Shown here piece by piece: positions 1-5,585 of a DNA stretch of 17,183 nt. Every line of letters starts with the position of its first letter. Position 1 is the stretch's first letter. Position numbers and translations under genes: made by a program. The notes below the pieces were generated by a model that worked only from the letters and a program-made list of their open reading frames with translations, did not search any database and was not told the origin of the DNA. The stretch lies in contig JAJZLW010000152.1 in the NCBI GenBank assembly GCA_021850505.1, positions 1 through 17,183 of the forward strand. The letters are read 5' to 3'. The stretch comes from Thermoplasmata archaeon (lineage in GTDB: Archaea; Thermoplasmatota; Thermoplasmata; Thermoplasmatales; Thermoplasmataceae).

Positions 1-66
1 AGGACCAAGTGGTGGACCGGTTGATGCCTTTCCACCTTCTACCATTAAACTTACTGTTTGAGCCAT
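1..66 (-). CDS. rpl11: Ribosomal protein L11, N-terminal fragment cut by the window edge
   Basis: The minus strand encodes the first 22 residues of archaeal L11 (uL11), beginning MAQTVSLMVEGGKAS and ending GPPLGP at the window edge. The VEGGKA..GPPLGP block is the hallmark N-terminus of L11, which binds the GTPase-associated region of 23S rRNA at the base of the ribosomal stalk. I chose the ATG at 64-66 because archaeal homologues begin MAETV-like at this point. The frame stays open upstream, with further in-frame ATGs at 91-93 and 106-108, so a longer product cannot be excluded. The rest of the gene lies outside the window, so nothing can be said about rpl1 or rpl10 downstream. The gene is divergent from comB and may share the AT-rich promoter near 163-173. 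Confidence 0.85.
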   Translation of the reverse strand, partial: MAQTVSLMVEGGKASTGPPLGP

Positions 67-162
67 TTTAATACCTTCGGTACCCGGGTGCATAGCGAGG
101 GTAATCATTAACTTTATTCTTATTGGATCTGGGATGGAAAAGCCATGCAAGAATGAAAGATG

Positions 163-173
163 AATTATATATT
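163..173. promoter_or_regulatory. Near-symmetrical TATA element between divergent rpl11 and comB
   Basis: AATTATATATT lies between the two divergent genes and reads as TATA-like on both strands. For comB it would place a transcript start near 193-195, just ahead of the presumed start codon. For rpl11 it would give a leader of about 75 nt. This is inferred from spacing alone. Confidence 0.4.
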
Positions 174-191
174 GTAGAAAGAATTCACAGC

Positions 192-197
192 AAGGTG
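192..197 (+). promoter_or_regulatory. Shine-Dalgarno-like AAGGTG supporting an upstream comB start
   Basis: AAGGTG matches the archaeal anti-Shine-Dalgarno end (SD consensus AGGAGGTGAT). It ends 7 nt before an in-frame CTG at 205 and 11 nt before an ATG at 209 that is out of frame by one base. It therefore supports initiation here rather than at the in-frame GTG at 346. Confidence 0.45.
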
Positions 198-204
198 CGT
201 CTTT

Positions 205-861
205 CTGCATGTTAAAATAGTAAACGGTAGAAAATTCTCCGGTCCAGTTACTGGAACTGCCGCCCTCATAGATATTTTCAGATCCACAAGCTCGATTCCT
301 ATAATCCTTGACAGGGGCGCGACCGAGGTCATACCCACGAGAACAGTGAAGGAGGCAAGGAACCTGAAAAAGAAGATACCGGGTTCTCTGCTCATTGGAG
401 AGAGATACGGTTTCAGGATACCAAGATTCGATATCGGCAATTCCCCACATGAAATTTTGAGTGCAGATCTCAAGGATAAAACTGTAATTTTCACATCAAC
501 AAATGGTACCATGGTTCTGCAGAAGATAAAAATGGCATCGTTCGTTTATACTGCATCTTTCATCAATCATTCTGCATCACTTGAAGCATTGATGAAAACT
601 AATGAAGACATCAGTCTCTTCATGTCAGGAAGACCCGATGGGGCTGCCGTTGAGGATGAGATATATGCTAATTTCCTGAAAGAGGAAATTGAGGGAAGGC
701 ACACGGATGCAGAGGAAACACTTGACAGAGTCAGAAACTGCAATGGTGCCAAAAGGCTGAGAATGATGGGTTTTTCAGACGATATCGAGGCATGCTTAAA
801 GATGGACAGCGTCAATTTCGCCACAAGGTACAGAGATGGCCGGATCATGGGTGAAAAATAA
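205..861 (+). CDS. comB: ComB-family 2-phosphosulfolactate phosphatase (start codon unclear)
   Basis: The protein belongs to the ComB family, Mg-dependent phosphatases that convert 2-phosphosulfolactate to sulfolactate in coenzyme M synthesis in methanogens. Visible family landmarks are the N-terminal LIDIFRSTSS block (Asp codon 271-273), GATEVIPTRTV, the central FTSTNGTMVL (ComB STNGT motif) and a C-terminal GRPDGAAVEDEIYANF. The first ordinary in-frame start is GTG 346, but that would delete the conserved LIDIFRSTSS region, so the gene must begin upstream. After an in-frame TAG at 175-177 there is no ATG, GTG or TTG before 346. I use CTG 205, correctly spaced from AAGGTG at 192-197, giving about 218 residues, close to the usual family length. 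An alternative is ATG 209 with one A missing from the run that follows, which would read MLKIVNGRKF. The role in a non-methanogen is unknown. Its 3' end overlaps convergent mptE by 17 bp. Confidence 0.75.
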   Translation: MHVKIVNGRKFSGPVTGTAALIDIFRSTSSIPIILDRGATEVIPTRTVKEARNLKKKIPGSLLIGERYGFRIPRFDIGNSPHEILSADLKDKTVIFTSTNGTMVLQKIKMASFVYTASFINHSASLEALMKTNEDISLFMSGRPDGAAVEDEIYANFLKEEIEGRHTDAEETLDRVRNCNGAKRLRMMGFSDDIEACLKMDSVNFATRYRDGRIMGEK

Positions 862-1561
862 TATTTTGATCGCCATAGGTCCGAGATCTGTATGCCTCTA
901 GGAAGCCAATTAATTCACCTGCAAATTTAAGTTTCTTTCTCTTTATTTCCAGCAGGTCCTTTGACTTTGCTATAGGATCCTCAAAGTTAAAACCATATAC
1001 ATCAATCTTCGGAGATCCGAGAAAGTTTGCAAAAAAGACACTTCTGTCACCATCCGTAAAACCGCCAAAGTTATTGACAGGCGCATGATCGTATACCTGA
1101 CAGGATGGAATTATTGGCCCCTTGATTTCTGAGAAGTATTCAATAATCTTAGGAATGTTATCGCCATGCGCATGCAACACGACAGTTGAGCCACTTCCTG
1201 AGTATGAAAAAAGTTTCTCAGGATCTCCATCGAGGTCTGTTACAATGAAAGCAGGCGGTTCAGGCAAATTATAATTCTCAACTGAGCTCCCTGCAACGAT
1301 CACAGTTGTCCCCTGATCAATTTTCGGCCTGTTGCCTGATAGATCGTAAGGCCCGATTATGACAGAGGATTTGCCAATGAAATTTGATAGATCTGGAAGT
1401 CCCCTCCTAGCGCTTTGAAGCATCCTGCATAATAGCACCGATGACTGATAATCAAGGTACCTGTCTAAAGCCAGTTGGCTGAAGATCTTCTGCATAATGT
1501 TTTCTATTTCGCTAAGCAGTTTTTTGTCCAGACCTGATGGATAGATACAACTATTTTCCAT
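845..1561 (-). CDS. mptE: MptE-like 6-hydroxymethyl-7,8-dihydropterin pyrophosphokinase (DUF115)
   Basis: This 238-residue protein resembles the archaeal MptE/DUF115 family, which transfers pyrophosphate from ATP to 6-hydroxymethyl-7,8-dihydropterin in methanopterin or folate-type cofactor synthesis. It is not homologous to bacterial FolK. Visible motifs are VIVAGSSVENY (the glycine-rich GPS-like segment), FIVTDLDGD, VVLHAHGDNIP, the NNFGGFTDGDRS block and IDVYGFNFED. The TDLDG, HAHGDN and GGFTDGDR sequences together are diagnostic. The ATG at 1561 overlaps the 3' end of the DUF373 gene by 11 bp on the same strand, so the two are probably cotranscribed and translationally coupled. The C-terminus overlaps comB on the other strand. 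In a Thermoplasmatales-type archaeon the likely product feeds a tetrahydrofolate-like carrier; that is inference. Confidence 0.82.
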   Translation of the reverse strand: MENSCIYPSGLDKKLLSEIENIMQKIFSQLALDRYLDYQSSVLLCRMLQSARRGLPDLSNFIGKSSVIIGPYDLSGNRPKIDQGTTVIVAGSSVENYNLPEPPAFIVTDLDGDPEKLFSYSGSGSTVVLHAHGDNIPKIIEYFSEIKGPIIPSCQVYDHAPVNNFGGFTDGDRSVFFANFLGSPKIDVYGFNFEDPIAKSKDLLEIKRKKLKFAGELIGFLEAYRSRTYGDQNIIFHP

Positions 1562-2705
1562 TGAAAATGTCTTTCTGGATATTTCCTATTGAACCCAGGT
1601 TGTGGGTCTCAGCATAATAACGATGAGCTATCGAAGATGAGACAGCAAGGACCAGCCCTAGGATCAGGAGAGAAATGTTCACGACCGCAGACCCGAAGGA
1701 GATATATCTTAATACATACCTTATGTAATTTATCATACCATAAACTATGAACCCCACAGAAAGCGAGAAAAGAAGCGCATAGATGTTTCTACCAATTCCT
1801 GTTTTTCCATTTACGAGCATCTCAACAGCTATGCCACCCTCCCTGGCAAGGATTGCACCGTAAAACCACCATGTGAAATAGGACACAAACAGGAGAAGTG
1901 AGTCAAGAAGTGGATGCGGTGTCGATATTGTTATGACGTAGCTGGATGCAATACCGGCAAAAACTAGAGAAAAGGCTATTATGTATGACACGAAAGAAAT
2001 TCTTGTGTCCTCAGCATACTGACGGATTGACTTCACGAATTTTAAACCACGCTCGCCAAGGTCAAATGCCCTTTCAATGAAGTAAACGCCAAGTATGAAA
2101 GCAACGAATGTAAGAGCTGCAGATCCAGGTCCACCGATAGAGTTTATGCTTCTTGAAGATATAAGATTAAAGATTATTACAGAAAGAGCTACAACCCCAT
2201 AAGTAAGAAAAACAAGTCCCAGCGGAACCTGAAATTTATTTGCAATTTTTTTGTCTTTGAGTGCCTTCACGATGTAATAATAGATAGACTCAATGTTCTG
2301 GTTGTGCCGCACTATAATGTGCTTGACGTACTTTACCTTAATTCTTGACAGAATTAGCGGCATTATGTAATCATCCTCAGCACCATCCGTGGCGAGGATA
2401 AGGTCGTCGAATTGATCGCTTGCAAGAACTTCGTCCAGCTGGGCTGCAATCATCATGTCGGATTTTGAACCAACTTCATTATCACCGGTAACAAGGGCGA
2501 TCTCCACGTCTTCACCGTTTTTCTTCATATCCTCATATATCTTAAGTGCCCCGAATAATGCATTTGCATCAGAATCTTCCGGGTCTATGCTGACAAGTTT
2601 AACAGCGGCTGCGTAGCATTCAGAATAACCAATTACCGGCCCCTCGATTTGCGCCTTGTCCCCATAATCGTTATCCCTGTCCACGTTAAGTATTAAAGTT
2701 TTCAT
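1551..2705 (-). CDS. DUF373 family membrane protein
   Basis: This 384-residue protein has two parts. Residues 1-150 form a soluble alpha/beta domain that starts with MKTLILNVDRDNDYG and contains IALVTGDNEVGS and DDLILATDGAEDDYIMP, the conserved Asp-rich signature of archaeal DUF373. After a short linker come about six hydrophobic helices (roughly residues 178-375). Family members are widespread in archaea, but no biochemical function is established. The acidic DRDND and TDGAEDD motifs suggest a metal or nucleotide site facing the cytoplasm, which is inference. It is the first gene of a two-gene unit with mptE. The ATG at 2703-2705 follows a TATA-like element at 2738-2746 by a spacing that predicts a leader of about 10 nt. 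Confidence 0.8.
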   Translation of the reverse strand: MKTLILNVDRDNDYGDKAQIEGPVIGYSECYAAAVKLVSIDPEDSDANALFGALKIYEDMKKNGEDVEIALVTGDNEVGSKSDMMIAAQLDEVLASDQFDDLILATDGAEDDYIMPLILSRIKVKYVKHIIVRHNQNIESIYYYIVKALKDKKIANKFQVPLGLVFLTYGVVALSVIIFNLISSRSINSIGGPGSAALTFVAFILGVYFIERAFDLGERGLKFVKSIRQYAEDTRISFVSYIIAFSLVFAGIASSYVITISTPHPLLDSLLLFVSYFTWWFYGAILAREGGIAVEMLVNGKTGIGRNIYALLFSLSVGFIVYGMINYIRYVLRYISFGSAVVNISLLILGLVLAVSSSIAHRYYAETHNLGSIGNIQKDIFNGK

Positions 2706-2719
2706 CGTATTCTGATACG
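2706..2719. repeat. Inverted repeat CGTAT-TCTG-ATACG at the DUF373 transcript start
   Basis: A perfect 5-bp inverted repeat with a 4-nt spacer lies directly next to the DUF373 start codon, between it and the TATA-like element at 2738-2746. It could be an operator or a short leader hairpin. At 5 bp it could also be chance. Confidence 0.25.
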
Positions 2720-2737
2720 TTTAGAATAGGAAAGTTT

Positions 2738-2746
2738 AATATAATT
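2738..2746 (-). promoter_or_regulatory. TATA-like promoter of the DUF373-mptE unit
   Basis: On the minus strand this reads AATTATATTA, about 33-40 nt upstream of the DUF373 ATG. It is preceded by a purine-rich GAAAGG stretch in the BRE position. The expected transcript start is about 10 nt before the ATG. Confidence 0.4.
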
Positions 2747-2833
2747 ACCTTTCGGCTAATTTTTGGTTACAGTTGGTATTTAAGCATAAATAGTCTATAA
2801 GCATTCAAATTTTAATGTTTTTATGAGGTACCT

Positions 2834-2928
2834 GCATACCTGGATTATGCGAAGTATCTATAGAGCGGGCGCTGTCCCGCTTAAGATAGAATAAAAACCG
2901 AAAACTCAAGTGGGACCTGAATTTGAGT
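2834..2928 (+). other. Cluster of three stem-loops, possible structured RNA
   Basis: Three perfect or nearly perfect stems lie in series in an otherwise AT-rich intergenic region. GCATA/TATGC pairs 2834-2838 with 2846-2850. A two-part hairpin pairs TATCT (2855-2859) with AGATA (2884-2888) and AGCGGG (2864-2869) with CCCGCT (2876-2881). ACTCAA (2904-2909) pairs with TTGAGT (2923-2928). TATA-like stretches at 2777-2783 and 2794-2800 could drive a short transcript. It matches no RNA family I recognise: there is no T-loop as in tRNA and no C/D box pair. The strand is a guess, as a hairpin is visible on either. The region contains no convincing coding frame. Confidence 0.3.
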
Positions 2929-2968
2929 AAAGAATAAGGACAATGCAATTTTTGCGTATATAGTAATA

Positions 2969-2980
2969 AATAAATATATA
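2969..2980 (+). promoter_or_regulatory. TATA promoter giving a leaderless DUF929 mRNA
   Basis: AATAAATATATA is centred about 25 nt upstream of the ATG at 2999, the spacing expected when transcription starts at the A of the start codon. No Shine-Dalgarno sequence is present, consistent with a leaderless mRNA. Confidence 0.5.
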
Positions 2981-2998
2981 GATTTACATTACTTTACC

Positions 2999-3778
2999 AT
3001 GGCTGCAGGAAGAAAATACCTGTATACTATTATTGCAGTGGTTATTGTAGTTATTGTAATAGTATCTGCTTTCGAGATACCAGCTCTTGAGAAACCAAAG
3101 CAGGCCCTGCCTCTGGCACAGTACTACAAGGTATCAAGCAGCGATCTCCTGAACGATTCTCAGAATGCAATTTATTTCATATCATGGTATGGATGCCCGA
3201 TAGGCGCGGATAATTCATGGGTCTTATACAATCTTATAAATGGAACAAGAAACATAACCTCTGATGTGGTTTTGCATGAATCAATTGCCGGTACTCCAGG
3301 TCTGCTGTTTCTTAACAACTCATCAGGTTCCGCAATGGGTGAGAAGGGGGAGACTATACCATTCAGTTACGGCGGAGTTCCATTCAATTTCACTTCCCTG
3401 TATGTATACAATCAGACGCTGACCGGATCCATAACAAACCAACCAATTGCGAATAATGACAGGATCAGCTTTGGTCTAAACTTTTTGCAGAATAATCTTC
3501 CGAACAGCGTTTACCAGGTCGCAAAGAAGTGGGAAACACAGGTGAACGAACAGAACCAGAGCCAACCGATAGCTGAGCTATCTGGGCATTTAGTCACAAT
3601 GGTAATATTGACCGGACCGGATGGCACATATGTTCACTTCTGGTTCATGTACCCGTCTCTGTCAAGCTCTGTATTACCTTCAACCGTCTATTCGCATCTC
3701 AGTACTTACACTTCGATTGAGGATGCCACTATCCAGCTGATAACAGCCCTTGGTGGCGTCAATTCCAAGTGTGCTTGA
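2999..3778 (+). CDS. DUF929 family exported/membrane-anchored protein
   Basis: This 259-residue protein opens with a short basic stretch (GRK) and one strongly hydrophobic helix (residues 8-25, rich in Val and Ile), a signal anchor. The rest looks extracytoplasmic. FISWYGCPIGADNSW (residues 60-74) is the signature of archaeal DUF929, a family of unknown function best known from Sulfolobales and Thermoplasmatales. Only two cysteines are present, C66 in that motif and C258 next to the C-terminus, so an intramolecular disulfide is possible. Eight N-x-S/T sequons (N52, N81, N85, N106, N107, N130, N138, N186) suggest heavy N-glycosylation, as expected for a surface protein of an acidophile. It stands alone with its own promoter. 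The function is not known. Confidence 0.8.
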   Translation: MAAGRKYLYTIIAVVIVVIVIVSAFEIPALEKPKQALPLAQYYKVSSSDLLNDSQNAIYFISWYGCPIGADNSWVLYNLINGTRNITSDVVLHESIAGTPGLLFLNNSSGSAMGEKGETIPFSYGGVPFNFTSLYVYNQTLTGSITNQPIANNDRISFGLNFLQNNLPNSVYQVAKKWETQVNEQNQSQPIAELSGHLVTMVILTGPDGTYVHFWFMYPSLSSSVLPSTVYSHLSTYTSIEDATIQLITALGGVNSKCA

Positions 3779-3859
3779 ACGTAATATTTCATCGGGAGGT
3801 ATATAATTTTTTGATGGGGGATAAGAGTAAAGAAGGTTTTACAGTTTTATCTTTGGAAT

Positions 3860-3878
3860 ATCCAGAAGCATTCTGGAT
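3860..3878 (+). terminator. Perfect 8-bp hairpin downstream of the DUF929 gene
   Basis: ATCCAGAA - GCA - TTCTGGAT forms a perfect 8-bp stem with a 3-nt loop about 80 nt after the DUF929 stop, followed by AT-rich sequence (TGTTTAATAAAATAT). It may help terminate or stabilise the DUF929 transcript. Archaeal termination mostly depends on T-runs, so the role is uncertain. Nothing else is evident in the 255-base gap 3779-4033; short frames there look non-coding. Confidence 0.3.
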
Positions 3879-4015
3879 CAGAATATGTTTAATAAAATAT
3901 ATTTCTCTGCGCTCAAGAAACGTTCCTAATGTCCATATGAATCGACGGTAATATCTACAATGCGAAGCAATTAAGAAGCATCTTTTACATTTTATATAGA
4001 ATTATATTGAGCGAA

Positions 4016-4033
4016 TTTAAAATGAAAAAAGAA
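4016..4033 (-). terminator. T-rich terminator after the small winged-helix gene
   Basis: Read on the minus strand, the stop codon is followed at once by TTCTTTTTTCATTTTAAA, a T-rich tract of the kind that terminates archaeal RNA polymerase. Confidence 0.4.
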
Positions 4034-4249
4034 TTACTTAGTCAAAAAATAGCCCGCGCTCTTTTGTCTTGCGACTCTCTTGGCAAAACCCTTGTTGGTG
4101 AGCTCCTGAAGAGCCGCAGCTACTATGGCCTTGCCTACAGAGGCTGCCTTCATAATATCATCTGCCGTCTTCATTTTGTCCTCAGATGATGCGCCAATCT
4201 TTTTCATTGCATCGTAAACTTTTTTACCGTTTGGAGTAAGTTCATCCAT
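4034..4249 (-). CDS. Small basic winged-helix DNA-binding protein
   Basis: This 71-residue protein is predicted to be one winged helix-turn-helix domain. It has an N-terminal helix (LTPNGKKVYDAMKKIG), a helix-turn-helix covering about residues 27-53 (KTADDIMKAASVGKAIVAAA, then LQELTNKGF), and a basic wing (AKRVARQKSAGYFLTK). It contains no effector or ligand domain, and about 12 Lys and 2 Arg give it a net positive charge. The ATG at 4249 is preceded by GGTGA with ideal spacing and by a strong TATA. Its size, basicity and strong promoter fit either a local autoregulator or an abundant chromatin-type protein; both are inference. A perfect palindrome overlaps the upstream edge of its promoter, consistent with autoregulation. 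It is divergent from the mevalonate operon, which it could also regulate. Confidence 0.75.
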   Translation of the reverse strand: MDELTPNGKKVYDAMKKIGASSEDKMKTADDIMKAASVGKAIVAAALQELTNKGFAKRVARQKSAGYFLTK

Positions 4250-4280
4250 ATTTTCACCGGTTAAACGCTATCGGCAATAT

Positions 4281-4290
4281 CTATATATAT
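4281..4290 (-). promoter_or_regulatory. TATA box of the small winged-helix gene
   Basis: CTATATATAT (ATATATATAG on the minus strand) is centred about 36 nt upstream of the ATG, predicting a leader of roughly 10 nt that carries GGTGA (4254-4258) as ribosome binding site. Confidence 0.55.
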
Positions 4291-4305
4291 CTGATCTTTC
4301 AGATA
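4288..4305. promoter_or_regulatory. Palindromic candidate operator TATCTGA-TCTT-TCAGATA
   Basis: A perfect 7-bp inverted repeat with a 4-nt spacer sits directly upstream of, and partly overlaps, the TATA box of the small winged-helix gene, covering the BRE position. A dimer bound here would block TBP/TFB loading. Assignment to the adjacent gene product is inference from position. Confidence 0.5.
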
Positions 4306-4321
4306 AAGTATTTACCATATT

Positions 4322-4452
4322 CTTAACCTGCACTGTCATGTATGCTTTGGACCCATAGTATTTTTAACTGCGTTGACTTTTCCATCGCTTAATAACAAAA
4401 AATACTGGATATCAAATTTGGAAATTTCATGCCATGCAATTTACAGGTTAAG
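4322..4452. repeat. Dispersed inverted repeat CTTAACCTG...CAGGTTAAG
   Basis: A perfect 9-bp inverted pair occupies 4322-4330 and 4444-4452, with an 11 of 13 match when flanks are included. One copy lies behind the winged-helix promoter, the other about 40 bp behind the HMG-CoA synthase TATA. They may be two sites for one regulator serving both divergent units. The rest of the 280-base gap 4250-4529 is AT-rich promoter sequence. Confidence 0.3.
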
Positions 4453-4486
4453 GATATATTCGACAATTGCCGAGTTTTGATTCGTT

Positions 4487-4499
4487 AATTTATTTATAC
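4487..4499 (+). promoter_or_regulatory. TATA promoter of the mevalonate operon
   Basis: TAATTTATTTATA is centred about 37 nt upstream of the TTG start at 4530 and predicts a transcript start near 4518-4520, leaving a very short leader that contains the AAAGGTG ribosome binding site (4518-4524). Confidence 0.5.
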
Positions 4500-4529
4500 A
4501 GAATGGTGTTATCCCCTAAAGGTGTTTAA

Positions 4530-5585
4530 TTGTCAGGGATAGTATCGTATGGCTCTTATATTCCCAAATTCAGGATCAAGCCAGATGAAATAGCCAGGGT
4601 TTGGGGAGAAGACCCAGATAACATAAGAAATGGAATATATATTTTGAGTAAATCTGTTCCAGCTCCAGACGAGGATGTTGCGACGATTTCAGTTGAAGCT
4701 GCAAGAAAGGCAGTCAACCGTGGAAAGATCAACCCAAAGGATATTGGTGCAATTTTCATCGGGTCTGAATCTCATCCTTACGCTGTCAAGCCAACTGCTA
4801 CGATTCTTGCATCTGCCCTTGGAGTCAACTTTAGCCTGTTTGCTGCAGATTACGAATTTGCCTGCAAGGCTGGAACGGCTGGAATGCAGAATGTACTTGC
4901 AATGGTTGATTCGGATTATATCAAATATGGAATGGCAGTCGGATCTGATACATCACAGGGGGCGCCTGGTGATGCGCTTGAATATTCTGCTTCCGCGGGT
5001 GGCACTGCCTTCATATTAGGAAAGGAAAAAGTAATAGCAGAGATAAATGAAACACTGTCAGTAACCTCAGATACTCCGGATTTCTGGAGAAGGGAGGGGC
5101 AAGCGTATCCAACTCACGGTGAAAGATTTACTGGTGAACCAGCATATTTCAAGCACACATTAACCGCCGCGAAAATGATGATGGAGAAAGTGGGAATGAC
5201 ATCAAAGGATTATGACTACGCAATATTTCACCAGCCAAATGGCAAATTCCCGACAAGGGCTGCAAAGCAGCTGGGATTCACTGACGACCAGGTCAAGGAT
5301 GGCCTTTTAACGCCTCAGATAGGTAATACATATTCTGCTGCTATGATGACTGGCCTTTCCTCAGTCCTTGATATAGCTGAACCTGGAGACAGAATTCTGG
5401 CAGTTTCCTTTGGGTCTGGAGCAGGCTCGGATGCCTTTGATTTAACCGTAACAGACGAGATAGAGAAAATGGATCGAAAAAGCGAAGCGACCATCAAGGA
5501 AATGCTTAGCAAGGTTACATGGCTGGATTATGCTATTTATGCTAAATTCAAGAAGAAAATAGTTTTTGGTGATAACATTGAGTGA
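4530..5585 (+). CDS. mvaS: Hydroxymethylglutaryl-CoA synthase (archaeal type)
   Basis: The enzyme condenses acetyl-CoA with acetoacetyl-CoA to HMG-CoA, the first committed step of the mevalonate route to archaeal isoprenoid lipids. The 351-residue sequence starts [16 protein letters not shown], typical of archaeal HMG-CoA synthase, from a TTG codon 5 nt after AAAGGTG. The catalytic triad is intact: Glu80 ([15 protein letters not shown]), the acyl-accepting Cys112 ([11 protein letters not shown]) and His234 ([12 protein letters not shown]). The [12 protein letters not shown] and [11 protein letters not shown] segments near the C-terminus are also typical. It is the first gene of a tight operon. 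Its stop overlaps the start of the thiolase-like gene by 8 bp, and a DUF35 gene follows. In methanogens these three proteins form one complex that channels acetoacetyl-CoA. Confidence 0.95.
   Translation: MSGIVSYGSYIPKFRIKPDEIARVWGEDPDNIRNGIYILSKSVPAPDEDVATISVEAARKAVNRGKINPKDIGAIFIGSESHPYAVKPTATILASALGVNFSLFAADYEFACKAGTAGMQNVLAMVDSDYIKYGMAVGSDTSQGAPGDALEYSASAGGTAFILGKEKVIAEINETLSVTSDTPDFWRREGQAYPTHGERFTGEPAYFKHTLTAAKMMMEKVGMTSKDYDYAIFHQPNGKFPTRAAKQLGFTDDQVKDGLLTPQIGNTYSAAMMTGLSSVLDIAEPGDRILAVSFGSGAGSDAFDLTVTDEIEKMDRKSEATIKEMLSKVTWLDYAIYAKFKKKIVFGDNIE
5568..5573 (+). promoter_or_regulatory. Shine-Dalgarno GGTGAT that fixes the thiolase start
   Basis: GGTGAT, a perfect match to the anti-Shine-Dalgarno, lies inside the end of the HMG-CoA synthase gene and 4 nt before TTG 5578. 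It favours TTG 5578 over the in-frame TTG 5566 and GTG 5569, which lie before or within it. Confidence 0.6.

Noticed and set aside
2864..2881. Possible tRNA arm (AGCGGG/CCCGCT)
   Set aside because: The loop is six bases without the TTCRA sequence of a T-arm, and no cloverleaf can be built from the flanks.
3769..3951. 60-codon plus-strand frame after the DUF929 gene
   Set aside because: It overlaps the DUF929 end, contains the 3860-3878 hairpin, has no ribosome binding site or promoter and shows no recognisable domain.
4007..4189. 60-codon plus-strand frame over the small winged-helix gene
   Set aside because: It is antisense to a well-supported gene with promoter, ribosome binding site and domain, and its sequence looks like no protein family.
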